Shown: positions 44,618 through 57,573, counted from the first letter of the stretch. The stretch is 64,000 nucleotides of DNA from Leptasterias polaris (GCA_037783415.1 JAZGTN010000064.1:3273001-3337000); one strand, 5' to 3'. Notes: a model not told the origin generated them from the sequence alone. Numbers and translations: made by a program.

Positions 44618-46550
44618 ATAAGGGCCTCACGTTTCGATTCAAGCAGAATCTGTCTCATGTAGGCTTTTCAATGTAAACGAAGTAAATTCTGCTACTTTGA
44701 AATATGTGGACAGGCCTCCACTGCTGGCACCTAATCGGAATTAAATCTGGAAATACAGAAAATGTAATTATCTGGTATCGTCTGTGAAAGTCGTCTATTT
44801 TTAGTTGATAAACGGTTGTTTAGTAGGATGCTTGTTGCAATTATCTGCAACGTCGATATACATGCACTTGTAAATACATCAAGAGATATCAAATGATATA
44901 AGCATATGAAAAAAGTGCAACGAAACACAGCGTCGTTAACTGTGTTCGTTTTGAAAACTTAGGGACACTGCGTCCGTTAACTCATCGATTGGTAATGAAA
45001 ATGCTTTACATATTGATAGGCCTATGTATAGAAATGACATCATTGTGGATAGAACACGGGTTTCAAATCGTTCCGAGCGATTAAAGTGTTTTCGTTAAAC
45101 TGTTTCAGTGTGATTCTAGATAACTTATCAAACTTGGATATAACGCTTGGTGTTAATGAGCTGCTTTGCGTATCCAAGATACATCTTTAATGCGGTGCAA
45201 CACTTGGAACTGGACGACCTGCGGCCTGTTTTATTTTACAACCTCTGCAGCAGCTAGACATGATTTTTTCACCACGTTCTCTGAATTTATGTTGTACCTT
45301 GACATTCTGGACACCCAGCTGCGATTCTAGATGAGCTATCTATACCGTAGATAGCGAAGTTCGGGGTTGTGGCTATGATCATGCGTTCAGGGGAAAAACC
45401 ATAATTATATTAATTGCACTGACGGCCTGTTCGTCCAATGCCTCTTCATAAAGTACTGCATTTATGCCTTTCATTATACCGTGAGGTATAGTTTTAATGC
45501 ATATTTTTGTTTGGTAGACCTGAGTCATGCTGGTTGTAGACGGCCTTACATGGGGGATACAGTGGCGTTTGATCCCACGACGCGTCGACGGGAAGACTAT
45601 TATGCACTGCAGCGTTGACCCCGCCAGCAGACACGCGCACCGGGGTTTATAACACGATACTCCGTCAGAAGTCACGACATTATATCGCCGTGCATACCTC
45701 GACGTCACGGAATCCGCATGACACGCGTATGGTTTTGTAATCAATCCGTTGGTTGGTGACTTCGGAATACGTCAGCACTGCACTGATTTCCCCCTTAATT
45801 ACCCTCAAACTTAATTCTTACTTAACTCTACACAATCTTTGACTTTCAAAAAATGTATGTAAAATTAGCTATCTTTCGGTATGAAGGTCGTTGAACCTGT
45901 TGAACCAAAATGTCACCAGTGTTTTGATTGTAAATAATTAAGTTAGGTCGAAATGGTATATATGGCAAATGGATTAGGTGTAATTATGTTGCATGATTGA
46001 AATCTAAATGGAGTGATGTTCAAAGGAATAACATAAAGTAAGAGTTGAATCTCTGCAAGGGCAGGGCCCTGAACCCTTTTTAGAATTACATTATAGTAAC
46101 GATTTAGATGATTGCGAATTGCCTGTTCATCAGCATCAGGGGAGGGGGCGGGGCACGATAGTATTCTGGGGGATATCCACAAGACTGTTAGGGTTTTTAG
46201 CTCAAACTGTGTAGGCTACTGTACCAGAATTTGTTTAACAAGACCAGAATCAAAATAGAACATTTAGTATATAATGCATTCAACTGTATTTTAATTTGAA
46301 CACGCAATAGCTAAGACATGTAAGAAAAGATGCATCTCTGTATGGGTATTAAGTATGCTTAATTACTTAATAGAAAATCTGCCTCAAAGTCAACAATTGA
46401 TCACGATTTGTTTCTCATGAAGATTATTACTTACTGACGTGTTGTTATTCGATTTAAAAACACAAGACCGCACTTGTCTCGTCATACTGGGTTTACCGGC
46501 CTATATATAACACTATTGGCTTCAGGCCTGCGGTCCAGTGTACAATTCGA
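44618..46550. other. Spacer, no gene recognised
   Basis: A minus-strand open frame of 121 aa (45379-45744) has no domain. Nothing else recognised. Confidence 0.4.
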
Positions 46551-46552
46551 GC

Positions 46553-46588
46553 CGGGGGTGGGGGGGGGGGGGGGGGGGGGTGGGGGTG
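46553..46588 (+). repeat. Poly-G tract
   Basis: A run of mostly G with single T interruptions, capable in principle of quadruplex formation. A poly-C run (46696-46706) lies 110 bp downstream. Confidence 0.95.
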
Positions 46589-46709
46589 ATGCACCAGGTT
46601 TTCCTATTAAGTAACTCGGAAAATATCCAGTGTGAATACTGGCATGATTATTTAGACAGTAAATCAGGGTTGACATGTGCAAATAGCACGAAGACCCCCC
46701 CCCCCCAAT

Positions 46710-49039
46710 TGTTTTTTCCCGATTTCAGCAAGAAAGAAGAAAAACAGCAGCAGCAAGCAGCACCGCAAACCGTTTTACTACCAGGTTATGTTTCGATACT
46801 CAAACGGAACCCCCTAGTTTTTTGAAAGTATCACAGGCCGGCTGTAAGGATTTGCCCCGGTCATCAGCATTCAACAGTCAAAAGGAGTATAAATTCAAAT
46901 TGAACAGTTGAGCACTCACTGGTCATGAACATAAGATTACTCAAATTCATTAGGTCGCAAATATGTTCCGATAATAGCAAAAGCCCGAGGCTAGCCAACT
47001 ATCAATTGTAATCAGGTTGTATAAATTCAACCGAAAAATGATGGAAATGTAGTTTTGAATGTCAAATTAAATACTTATGACTCACACGCCACCTGATTGA
47101 GAAGAAGGAAGTCATGCGTACAAGAAATGTAATTAGGTGCAATAGCAGCTAAAAAGAAACCCTAGTTTGAATGAATCAGGGGAATATGCGTGAATTTGAA
47201 TACTTGTTAGTTAAAAAGTAAATTAATTGCTGCTGATATTGACCGCGGGAAAACCTGTTTTTAGATTGGGGTTTAACGTAAACCTATACGTAACATTCAA
47301 CACCTGTAGTAATGGAGTATCCTGAAATTCAACTGATTTCGAGGCTTTACTTTTTCCTTCGTTTAACTCCCCGACTTATTTTCCCATTCCTGGTTGTCAC
47401 GTTCTTTACTCGACCCCAATTTATTTATACCTTTTTGAACATGTTGCTTGACAGCCTGGCCGTAACTTCGATCCGTAAAGCGGTAATACATCTTGAAGTT
47501 TCGATCAGTTTTCCATGACCATCTGCATCGATACAGAAAATGAACTTTTGGCAGCGAATGTGTCAATATTGTCTTTTCTATGACGTAGGTCTGAGCCGAT
47601 GGATAACCTTTGCTGCCCTCTCGGAAAAGCTTCAGAGATATTTCAAAATCTTTCAAACGATTCCTTGAGATTAAAGCTCCTTTGTTCGAACATTTTCAAT
47701 GAGAATATCGGGAAAACGGCAATTAATCACAACACAATTTTCTTTGAGAGATGACAGGCTTACCCGAAGGCGACTAATCGATAATACGGTTAATCTTCGA
47801 AACAAAAGGGCTGGAGTTCGTGTCGGTTAATCCGTTAAGTGGATTATAACGGGTTTTGCTGCAACCTTAGGACTGCTGGGGATTTGTCGGCATGAACGTT
47901 TTAATAGGTTGTCAGTTGATCCTCTTTTGGGGGAAGAACGATTTAAGGAGTTAAGGGGTCGATAGTTCTGGAATTGATTGTTCTTGCTCTGGATTAAAGG
48001 TCATTTAGTTCGTGGAGGTACGAAAAGGCTAACCCTAAAGAAATGTCACCACGTACGGTTTACAAAGAATGTGTTCGGGATAAAACAGTCCAATTTCCAC
48101 ACTTAATTGTATGCATTCATTGATTCAACTTGTTCATTTTTTGTATTACATTCGAACTTCCCTTTTCTTTTTTAATCCAGGGCGGTCAAAAAATGCACGC
48201 TAAAACTTGCTTGATATGAGTCGCCCAATTATTATTTTCAGCGATATCTGAGTCTGTAATCGAAAATAATGATGAACACCTAAACATTGTGGTTGGAGTT
48301 ATGGAACTAAAATTGTCTAGCACCCACTCACAGAACTGATATTCGTCATAAAATACGCTTATCAAAGTTGCTAAGCAGATTTTGGTGCAAATCAGTTTAA
48401 AACAGTGTGTATGACTGTGTGTTTTGAGCTGTGCCTGGATTACGCTAGGCGAAATTGCTATGTTCTAAGTGTGGATTTGGCTCATAAATTAAGTAACGTG
48501 GTAGATTTATACACTGTGTATCCAAACTGTTTAGTCAAAGTCATTTTTCGAAACCTTCATGCCGAAGGTAGCTCAGTCGGGTTCCCTGCAGACCAGAAAG
48601 TTATACCCCCTTAAAGCGCGCACGGAACCGGACTATTTGACCTCCTAGCCTCATTTTGGCTACACTGGTTTATATACAAAGTTGGCCCCTGTATAAGTTA
48701 TTACTTGCTGGAAAGTAGGTCTGCTGGTGTAATGTCACAGCACTCAAAACATGTACAGTTTACCCGTGGCCTACATTCAGAGAGTCATTTGATATGAGAA
48801 CTGTGATCTACCGTAACAACAGTAACCTTAGAGAGGGTTTAATCTCTTCGGATGGCAATTGGATGTTTACCTTCAGTGTAACTATTAATTTCTTGACGAT
48901 CGTTGTCACGTCATTCAAATTATTTTTGGTATCGCCGTGGATTTCCGTGGTGTCATTACTAGTTAGGTATTTTCTTTAATACTATATTTATCTCTACACA
49001 CACTGCAAAATGAGGTGTACGATAATATTGGGGAAATTG
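46710..49039. other. Spacer, no gene recognised
   Basis: About 2.3 kb without a recognised gene or repeat. A short GTTAATCCGTTAAGTGGATT element occurs near 47826. Confidence 0.4.
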
Positions 49040-49265
49040 TTCTTAAAGGTATAGTGTCATACCTTGATAAATAATAAGGGTTGACTGAAAAATGATATTG
49101 CCAGTGGTGTCCATTCGTGAATGCTGCGGCCAGAGATGCGGCTGGTACCCGCTGTCACCCTACTAAACGTGGATGGATTCGACGTTCTTGGGGAAAATAC
49201 CGTGACCGTTTTTTTTTCTCAGAAAGTAGACACTGTATTCAGTTGAAGCTTTCAGAGTTGATTAT
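49040..49265 (+). repeat. Dispersed repeat, copy 2 (shared with 15301-15665)
   Basis: TGCGGCCAGAGATGCGGCTG, then GTACCCGCTGTCACC and GGATTCGACGTTC (49121-49188), with similar flanks (AAAGGTATAGTGTCATACC before, CAGAAAGTAGACACTGTATT after). Unknown class. Confidence 0.65.
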
Positions 49266-50755
49266 TATTGTATCTTTATTGATAATGTTGTCTATAAATT
49301 TTCATAAATTTTGAAGAGAAAAAAAGAGAGAAAAAAACCTAAAAACTAACACACAAACCCAACACCATTAGGCACATAATGATCTATTCTTAAGTTAAAA
49401 GAAAATGCCAAACAACAATCTTTTGAAGCTACGGCTTGGGCTTATGTTCAGACTTAGGCTCCATCATTGATTTTGAAAACGTACAGTTTCGGTGCGGGAC
49501 TTCAAATACGCAAGCCAAAGCCCAAGCATAAACAGTGGATTCGAAAAATGGCTTAGATTTTTTAATACAATGCCTAGTTCAGTGTGTGGATAATTGTAAT
49601 CTCTTATGTATTGAAAAAGCTTGCCCCTTCACCTTAGTCTGAGGAAATTGAGCATGCACTTGTGACCAAACAAAACATTGTAGTCCTACCAAACAAATTG
49701 TAAAGTTAAACGTAACTCACAAATGACTTTTAGAAACAAATACTAGAAAACCTTGGTTGTTTCACATTATTATAATACCACATCTATGAGTGGGTGCTAG
49801 ACAAGTATAGTTCAATATGTAGGCCTATAAATAATGATACTTGCAGATCAGAACGATTTACATGATGTCCCTATTCGACATGAAAGTCTGTTTCGTCTGC
49901 GGATGGTCATGTGCTTGCATGTTGCGTGTTACTCTTGCTGCTGAAAGTTATGTTTTGCGACACGCACCACGTAGAGCCTGACTGACAGTTTGACCTTTAG
50001 TGCCGCACGCCTTGTCATGAGTCAAATCACCCCGCGCACTGTTACAACGCGTGCCAACTAAAACAATTCTAACCCCAGCAGAGAGTGGATAGCATCACTT
50101 GGCGATACAGTACCATTCCTTTAAGGGCCCGCAGGGAGATAATGAAAAACGGGGGGGGGTATACGTTGCACTCACTGATCATGACTCGAGCTCCTCTTGA
50201 TGCAGGATGGACAGAGGTCCTTGCGTTGATCTAGGCCTCATCCTTGCCTTATCTTGGCGATGACGAAGCCCGTCCGTCATCAGGTGATCATTGCTAGTCC
50301 TCGTGCCCAATTCCCACCTCGTTTCACGGGGAAGATTTTAAGGAATTACAGAGTGACGAGTGACCGGTACAATCGTACCTATAAATACTATAATTATTGC
50401 CTGTTGCACAAAGACTTAGATCCAGCTCTCCCATTTTGAAGATTAAAGTGCAACACTTGTAATTGTATGCAAAACCAGGAAAAATAAACGAAAAACAGAC
50501 ACCCCAATAAACAAACAAATTGAAATGAAGAATCTATTCCAAATAAAACCTTTTAGTTTTTTCCTCTTCAAAATAACGCCATTATAATCCAATCCCATAG
50601 GCCTTACTCACTTCAAAAAAATTAGTTAAATTATCTCGTTACCCTTTTTCTTTTTTATTTGTGGGGTGCCTTATTTTTTCAAAACATTCTACCGTCAATA
50701 ATGTCATTTTCAATCAACAATTTTGTCTTTACAGAGCTGAATAAGGTGCACAGAG
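49266..50755. other. Spacer, no gene recognised
   Basis: GGCTTGGGCTTATG near 49432 is weakly inverted as CAAGCCAAAGCCCAAGCATA near 49512, perhaps an old foldback repeat. No gene recognised. Confidence 0.4.
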
Positions 50756-51350
50756 GGGGTGAGGGGGGGGGGGGGGGGTAGCGTTAGTACACAGTTGCTG
50801 TTTTATATCACGGTTACTCTTGTTGCTGTTGCTGTTGCTGTTGTTGCTTTTTATGTTGTTATTATTATATTGCAGTTGCCGTTCCTTCATGTTATTGTTA
50901 TCGATGTTGCTATTGCTCTTGGTGTTCATAATGCTCATGTTGTAGTTGTTGCAGTTGCCGTTGCTTTATGTTGATGTTGCTGTTCTTGATGTTGCTGTTG
51001 CTCAAAATGTTTTTATTGCAGGGCTGTTTCTTCATGTTGCTGTTATCGTCGTTGTGGTGGATCTTGTTGTTGCCGTTTATGTTGATGTTGCCGTTGCTTC
51101 ACGTTGCTGCATGCTGTTATCTTTCTTGCTGGCTCTTGTTGATGTTGCTGTTGTGATCGTTGCTCTTGTTGCTGGAGCCATTCCTGCTGTTTCTGCAGTT
51201 GCTGTTCATCTTATTGTCGTTTTGTTGCCTTTGGTTTTGTCGTCGTCGGTGTCATCGGCGGCGTTGTTGTTGTTGTTGTCGTCGTTGTTGTCGTCGTTGT
51301 TGTTAATGTTGTTGTCTTGTTGTTTCTGTTGCTATTGTTGCCGTTTATGA
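50756..51350 (+). repeat. Poly-G run then long GTT/GCT-rich imperfect array
   Basis: A G run (50764-50779) is followed by about 550 bp of imperfect GTTGCT/GTTGTT-type trinucleotides with interspersed CTTCATGTTGCTGTT words. The hydrophobic open frames here (runs of V, L and A) are repeat translations. Confidence 0.85.
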
Positions 51351-53216
51351 AGCTTTTATCGATATATCACCATACAACGTCACTTTACAACTTTGCAACA
51401 CTATTCCAGTCCTGTTGGCTGTCCTTTGATTATTTTCGGTCGTGGACCCCCGAGAGTTTGACACGCGAGCCCCCTCTCGTCGGATGGTATTTAACTCTAT
51501 GGGCAATCTATGGAGTCCCCTTGGCAAGTAAGGAAAATGGCCTTGCCTTGATTGGCCACCTGAGAAGATGTTTATCATGTATTTAACCACTAAGTTTTAG
51601 GGTTTATGGAGTTAGAGATAAACGCAGGGGTCATGCCCCGACCGCTCGGTTACTTACTCGGGCATCATAGGGAGAAGAAAAAATTTGTTTCAATTTTCTG
51701 CAAACCTTCGTGTAATGGTGATCGATGGCTTGCTAGGACATCTAGCCCGCTGTTTACAGTTTAAAAAACCCCTGAAATGTCCCTTCCCAGGCATGACTAG
51801 ATATCTCTGCTTTGGTTAGTTCAGTCAAGTGATTATCAATAGTTTACGTAAAGTTTGGATGCCGAATAAGGGGGGAAATCCAGTTTTGTTTGAATGTGCG
51901 TCCATTGCACGGTGGTCTCATATATTGCCCCATACTGGTCACGGCAGGTTCCAATCCGCCAGCCGGACCGGTCCCAGTACATGCTCTGCCCGGAGCAAAT
52001 GATATCTTACTTTAATTGGTTTTGTCATTGGGTAGGACATTGATAGGCTGAAGCTATTAGATACGGTTTCTCGAAATCTTAACTTTTATGGCGTCAAATG
52101 TGTAATTGAACATCTGCCTGAAGTAATGGGTTGATTTTGTTTTGTTTAGTGTTTTGTGAAATGTCATGACTTTGTGCGAATGAAACTATCATGTTAACGT
52201 GTGATAACGAAGCATTGAAGAATATGGCCATAACCGTATTCTATGATTATGTTTGTTTCTATTCGTAACCAGCAACATTTTAATACCGACCCTGCAGCTT
52301 TCGGGTTACATTGACGTAAGGGCAGCTTGCCAGGCAAACGTCACTCTTCTATTGCAAGATTTCTACCAACCACACTCTCAGACCAAGTGATCATTCGTGA
52401 TCATTCAACAAGGAAACTTTAACAAAGTGCCCAACTATTGGGACTGTTGACGTTTCTTTATGAAAGCCGAAGTAACTTTCCGTACTGGTTAACCAATCAT
52501 CTGCACCACATCACACGAAACAAATTCCCTTTTGAATTTTTAGAGACTCAATTTCGAATTCTGTCGCAAAGAAGACACGAGGTTCAATGTCTTCTGAAAG
52601 ATATTCAGAAATCTCAAATTTTCAACATTCAAATCGGACTCATCAAAGCAGATTGACAAAATTCCTTCAATGGTTTATTTTATCCGTGCAACTCAATTAA
52701 AACTCATTAATAAACTAACAAACAGCAATAAAGTCATAATGCATGGCTGCAAAGTGTGCTCACCTTGTACCATCGTCTAAAGTCGAATAGACTAACAAGG
52801 AAGAACTTCTATGGGGAATATAAAAATGGAAAACAAAATTACACGAATCAAAGAATAGACGTAATTGATAAATTGACTCTTTGATCTTCAGCGGTTTTTG
52901 GATTCGTATGTGATATGACAAAGGCATATTTCTGTATGATGGGGTTGTATTGTTATTAATGATACCAAAATACTGAGTTTTTTATATTCTTATGCTGAAT
53001 GATTGTATTTAAATTTCAGACACAAAAAGTTGATTACCAAGTGAACTTTAATGAACTTGTAAATTACATATTGAAAGCAAAGAACAAGACATGAAAAAGG
53101 TAAGTTTTGTATTGATGGACTTGTAAGCATCAGGTTATGAACTCGATTCCCTATTAAAGCTGGATGTTGATTTCAGAATGACTGAAAAGACATTTAAAAA
53201 CTAAAACCACGGATTC
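51351..53216. other. Spacer, no gene recognised
   Basis: AATGGTTTATTTTATCCGTG (52670-52690) may be a minus-strand retroposon end. No gene recognised. Confidence 0.4.
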
Positions 53217-53365
53217 GTGTCGTAGCCCAGCGGTTAAGAGCACCGGACTCATGCTCTGGTGTTTCTAGGTGTGGGTTCAAGTTCCGGTATTGGCACTTAT
53301 GTTCATGAGCAAGATACTAAACAAAAATTGCTTTCTTTTTCGGATGGAACATTAAGCCGTGGACC
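53217..53365 (+). mobile_element. Diverged SINE head (first tRNA-derived family)
   Basis: GTAGCCCAGCGGTTAAGAGC (A box) and GGGTTCAAGTTCC (B box), then TTCATGAGCAAGATACTAAA, correspond to the head and early body of the SINE at 1610-1994. The rest of the body and the tail are missing. Confidence 0.7.
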
Positions 53366-53367
53366 CC

Positions 53368-53544
53368 CGTTTACACTAGATCCAAAAAGGTGGACCAGAA
53401 CCGGATCTGATCCTGCAATGTGGATTAACAGCTAGTGTAAACGCAGAAAAGCAGGATCAGACCCGGTTCAAGATCCTGCAATTTTAATCCACCTCTTGAA
53501 AATTGCCGGATCTCAATTCGCCTTTCTGGAGCTAGTGTAAACGC
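53368..53544. mobile_element. Foldback repeat with GTTTACACTAG termini
   Basis: GTTTACACTAG (53369) is inverted as CTAGTGTAAAC at 53432 and again at 53532, exactly 100 bp apart. The interior carries direct and inverted copies of GGATCTGATCCTGCAAT. Probably a MITE with a partial tandem duplication. Confidence 0.6.
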
Positions 53545-54127
53545 GGTGTAGGTCCCCCGGAGTACTAGGATTGGTAAGTGAATAACGTAAAAGAAAAAAA
53601 AAGAAAAAACGACCCCCCCCCCCCCAAACAAAAACAAAACAACAACACCCAAAACCACCAAAACAGAACACTTATCGCGGAAGAGAAGGGGTTACATAGG
53701 AAGCACTTGTTTACAGGTTTCTTCGGGCTTGCGAGCTACCAGTGATACAGTTTACTTATGAGGCATCCTTAGTTGTATGACCTAAAATATGTAAACATTC
53801 ATTTATATAAAAAAATAAATAAAGAGATTTGACACCAAAGTTATCAAACAAAAGTGTGCACGACGGAGATTTGCTAGTGAGCCCGCTCTCAGCTGAAATC
53901 AGTGCTTGCTGCTTGGTGCCTTGACGAATCGAAACTGATTCAGACTTGAAAATCCTTCGAACAAAAAGACTTGAAAATCCTTCGAACAATTATGGAGATG
54001 ATAACAAAAACACGACTCGCGTGAATGATAGTATTTTGTCTTGTCATCAGGAAACGCAGAGGACTTCCTCTTCGGCGAACTCCATTTTATTTAACGACAG
54101 TGATTCACCGCTGAACGAGGCTTTAAT
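53545..54127. other. Spacer with C/A run
   Basis: An A-rich stretch and C13 run (53589-53625) are present. GACTTGAAAATCCTTCGAAC is directly repeated at 53944 and 53969. No gene recognised. Confidence 0.45.
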
Positions 54128-54479
54128 ATAACCCTTTCAGTACCAACACATATTGGCTACTTATGCCATGGTGACCAGAGACATTTCCTTGACATGGCTA
54201 ACTGGAGCCCAACACTATTTTGCAAAGTTTCAGGTTACAGCGCCCTCACAAGGCAGATTGGGGTTAGCCTAGGTCCTACTCACATAATGCAAGTTGAGCA
54301 AGCAATAACATATTACTGTTTCCTTTGGCATATTGCCTTGGACTAAATCATTGCCTTTAACATATATTTGAGGTATGGTATTATGACCACTAAATACACA
54401 ATTGAGTAGTTTAAATGTTGAAGCTAAACATTTGTCAAGTAGCTGTTCATACCAATCTGCATGAGACATATTTTTGAAA

Positions 54480-55670
54480 CGTTAAATAAACATAAGGTTT
54501 TAATAAATTACTTTTGAAACAGCATCCTCCCCCCCCCCCCCCAAACCCGCCCAAAATTAAATAACAATTGGTTGAGCCTCACAGATACTGGGAGTTGGTG
54601 ACTATACCCATGTTGATCAATTGGTTAAGGCGGCCATTTAGATTGTTGGCAAATTATGAATCGTCCAAAAAAAATAAAAGTTTTAATTAATTTGTTATGA
54701 AGCACCCCCCCCCCCCCCCCCCAACCCGCTCCTAGGATAGGACATTAAATATAAACAAGAGAGTTTGGATTACGCACAATATGACTTATAAATAAATGAC
54801 TGGTAAAATCAATAGTTTTATTTATTTCTACATTTAATGACAAAGAAGGAACTGACATAAAATTACATTAAATATTGCCCATTTGTAAATGTCCGCCAAG
54901 CAATTTGGTTTTGGTCCGTATCTCCGTCTATGAGCCTCACATACATAAATTATAATTGCCATGGTGGTTCAGTCGCTTTAAAAAGGCGGCCATTTTGATT
55001 ATTATAACATTAAAAATAACAAAGAGAAGTTTGATTAAGCACAATATGAACGTTACTCGAAAAAAATAACTCATAAAATTTATGTTTTACCTATCATTAA
55101 CCAATATGTCAAGAAGGAACTAACAAAAAATATTTCCAAAGTGCTATACTTGTTTTTTCGACGTACCATCCTCCCCCCCCCCCCCGCCTCAATGTTGGAA
55201 ACTTGAATGTATTAAGGATTCAGGAACCCAACAAGACACATAATTAAGTAATTGCATCAGTCGGTTAAGGCGGCCATTTTAATAATAAAAATGGCCGCCA
55301 ACCAATTTGGTTTTGGCCCGTAACATAAAATATGGCGAGGTTTTCAGGATGCAGGAACCCAATGAAACCAAATACAAACAATGTGGTACAGTTGCTTAAG
55401 TCGGCCATTTTGATTAATGTAAAATTTGTTTCTGAAACCTTAAATAAACATAATGTTTTAATACATTCCTTTGGGATTGCACATTCAATAAACAGAAGAG
55501 AGTTTTGATTACGCACAATAGGAACTGGACAAAAATTACTCCTCAAATCAAATTTACACCTATCATGAAGCAATATGTAAAGAAGGAACTAACATTACAT
55601 TTTGCCAAAGTGCTATACTTGTTTTTTCTAAGTACCATCCCCCCTCCCCCCCCCGCCTCAATGTTGATTG
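54480..55670. repeat. Diverged tandem array with poly-C runs in the piggyBac 2 3' region
   Basis: Three to four imperfect units share, in order, AAGAAGGAACTAACA (54847, 55111, 55581), GTGCTATACTTGTTTTTTC, TACCATCC, a poly-C run (54526, 54705, 55172, about 55637) and GCCTCAATGTTG. TTAAGGCGGCCATTT recurs at 54624, 55266 and near variants. The two best units are about 470 bp apart. A G run at 55709-55725 follows. Confidence 0.75.
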
Positions 55671-55839
55671 TTGGCAGGCATGCGATTGTGGGATTCAACA
55701 TTGTAGCGGGGGGGGGGGGGGGGGAGTATTCAGAAAGTTTAGAAAATTATTCGTTTGGTGTGGAAATTCTCCAATAATGGTATAACCGCTTTACAAATTT
55801 TTTACATAATTAACTTAATAGTTGAATTGTTGACCTAAT

Positions 55840-57573
55840 TTATCGCTTGGTGTGGAATTTTTCAAAGCATGGTATAACACACATTGGCTTGATACACTGC
55901 TTACAAATCGTGCGAGTTTGTTTCCGATTAGAGGTGGAACTGCATACAACACAGTCACGTTTCTTCCCGTCAACATTCGGACCTGGAAAGTGCTGAGTTG
56001 AAAGGGCGTTTGAAGCACTTGACACTTTACGGGCATGGTGAACTGGGTTGTTCTCGAAGCTTGAAATAAGTGCCTCTATCACCTTGACCCGAAAATCCAA
56101 AGTAGACAAGCTCTTGTTTGTATGGATGCTGTTGTATACGACATTAGCATTGAGCAAACATATGTCTAGGATTGTAATAAATACACGTTTCCACCATTTG
56201 AATGTTTTGTGGGTATGAGTATAGTACGTGCATAATTGTCCTGCCAGATCCGTGCCCCCCATGTATTTATTGTAATCCTCGACTATGCACGGTTTTTTGA
56301 TATGACGAAATCCTGTTGAAGTTTTCCGGCTCCGAATCTTTTTACTAGTGACACTGCAATCGCCATAGTTTGAGAGGAGAGTGACACGTTTTGTGTCCTG
56401 CCACATAACGCATAGTTGGCCTGCTTTCTGAAAAAATTTGGGATCTGCACCGCTTTTCATAGGAAATTTCTTGGAGTTTGCTACGTCGGGTATCCCTAGG
56501 GTGGTATAGCGCACAGTTCCACAAGCTCCGAATCCTAGCTCAGACAACTTGGAGAACAGAGCCGGGCTAGTAAACCAATTGTCCATGTAGATGCAATGTC
56601 CTTTATTTTCGAGTCCCTGCAAAAGGTTCAATACTATGTTGCCTGGTGCCCCTATTTCGGATGGATGGTTTGTCTCAGGATCACTTATAGAGGACTGTCC
56701 TTGTGGGCACCTGGGCTGCGATCCTGTGAACAACTCCCAGGCACATGTGTACCCTGTGTCGGATTCGTTCAATGAGAAAGATTTCAATCCCCATTTTGCG
56801 GCTTTTCTTGGCATGTACTGCTTGAAGCTCACCCGTCCCTTGAATTTGACCATCGTCTCGTCCGGTGAAAGGCTTCGTCCCGGCTGGTACACCCGGAGGA
56901 ATGATGGTAGTACAATGTTTAACAGTGGCCGTAATTTAGCAAGTTTGTCACGGGGAGAGTCGCCCTCGACATCTCTGTTATTGGCGAGGTGAAAAAATCT
57001 TAGGATTGCAGTAAATCGGTTACGAGCCATGGTTGCTGAGTACAGGGGACTTCGTAGAATTTCAGACCTGGACCAATGCATCGAGTAACGAGGCCTTTTG
57101 TTGATTCCCATGCAAAGAAGTAGGGCCACGAATGCCATCATTTCAGGTACATCAGTTGGTCTCCATGCACACTTATTTTCTGCCCCCGCTCCCAATATTT
57201 GTTCAGCATAACGATTAGTCTCTAGTACCATCATCTGCCACACTGCTTCACAAAAGTACAGTTTGAAGATTTGTATGGGGGAGAACGAACTGAAGTCTTC
57301 TGTAGCCCCGGTGTTTGCTGTAAATTTAACAGGCGGTCGCCGTGTGTAACAGTTGGCTTCACGCCATCCACACCTGAAATTCGGCTTTGTTTTGGTCTTC
57401 TTACCCTTCTTAGAACAGGTTAATGTTGCTGTTGATGTCGAGGCCCTCGGCTCTGTATCCTCACTGTCTTCTGACGTCTCCGAGTCCTCAAGTGGCGATT
57501 CCTCGTCAGATGACATTTCTGAAGCACTGTCTGCGAAAATTTCTTCCAAAATTTTATCATTTTCTTCGGCCAT
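55840..57573 (-). CDS. piggyBac transposase (single exon)
   Basis: A complete 577-aa protein with no internal stop. The N-terminal 40 residues are acidic (EIFADSASEMSSDEESPLED), then a basic KKGKKTKTK stretch. The DDE/D core has D238 (SPDETMVKFKGR), D331 (IYMDNWFTSPALF) and D442 (YNKYMGGTDLAG). The C-terminal Cys finger runs C541-C569 (CVVC, CKQC, MCVIPCF). It catalyses cut-and-paste transposition in the nucleus. The start at 57573 is chosen because the EIFADS segment matches exon 1 of the other copy. Unlike that copy there is no intron: the equivalent point lies around residues 52-60. Whether the intron was gained in copy 1 or lost here cannot be told from the window. Confidence 0.93.
   Translation of the reverse strand: MAEENDKILEEIFADSASEMSSDEESPLEDSETSEDSEDTEPRASTSTATLTCSKKGKKTKTKPNFRCGWREANCYTRRPPVKFTANTGATEDFSSFSPIQIFKLYFCEAVWQMMVLETNRYAEQILGAGAENKCAWRPTDVPEMMAFVALLLCMGINKRPRYSMHWSRSEILRSPLYSATMARNRFTAILRFFHLANNRDVEGDSPRDKLAKLRPLLNIVLPSFLRVYQPGRSLSPDETMVKFKGRVSFKQYMPRKAAKWGLKSFSLNESDTGYTCAWELFTGSQPRCPQGQSSISDPETNHPSEIGAPGNIVLNLLQGLENKGHCIYMDNWFTSPALFSKLSELGFGACGTVRYTTLGIPDVANSKKFPMKSGADPKFFQKAGQLCVMWQDTKRVTLLSNYGDCSVTSKKIRSRKTSTGFRHIKKPCIVEDYNKYMGGTDLAGQLCTYYTHTHKTFKWWKRVFITILDICLLNANVVYNSIHTNKSLSTLDFRVKVIEALISSFENNPVHHARKVSSASNALSTQHFPGPNVDGKKRDCVVCSSTSNRKQTRTICKQCIKPMCVIPCFEKFHTKR

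Noticed and set aside
45379..45744. 121-aa minus-strand open frame
   Set aside because: No recognisable domain or coding signal, and of a length expected by chance in this much sequence.
50729..51350. Hydrophobic open frames that look like membrane proteins
   Set aside because: Translations of a GTT/GCT-rich trinucleotide array.
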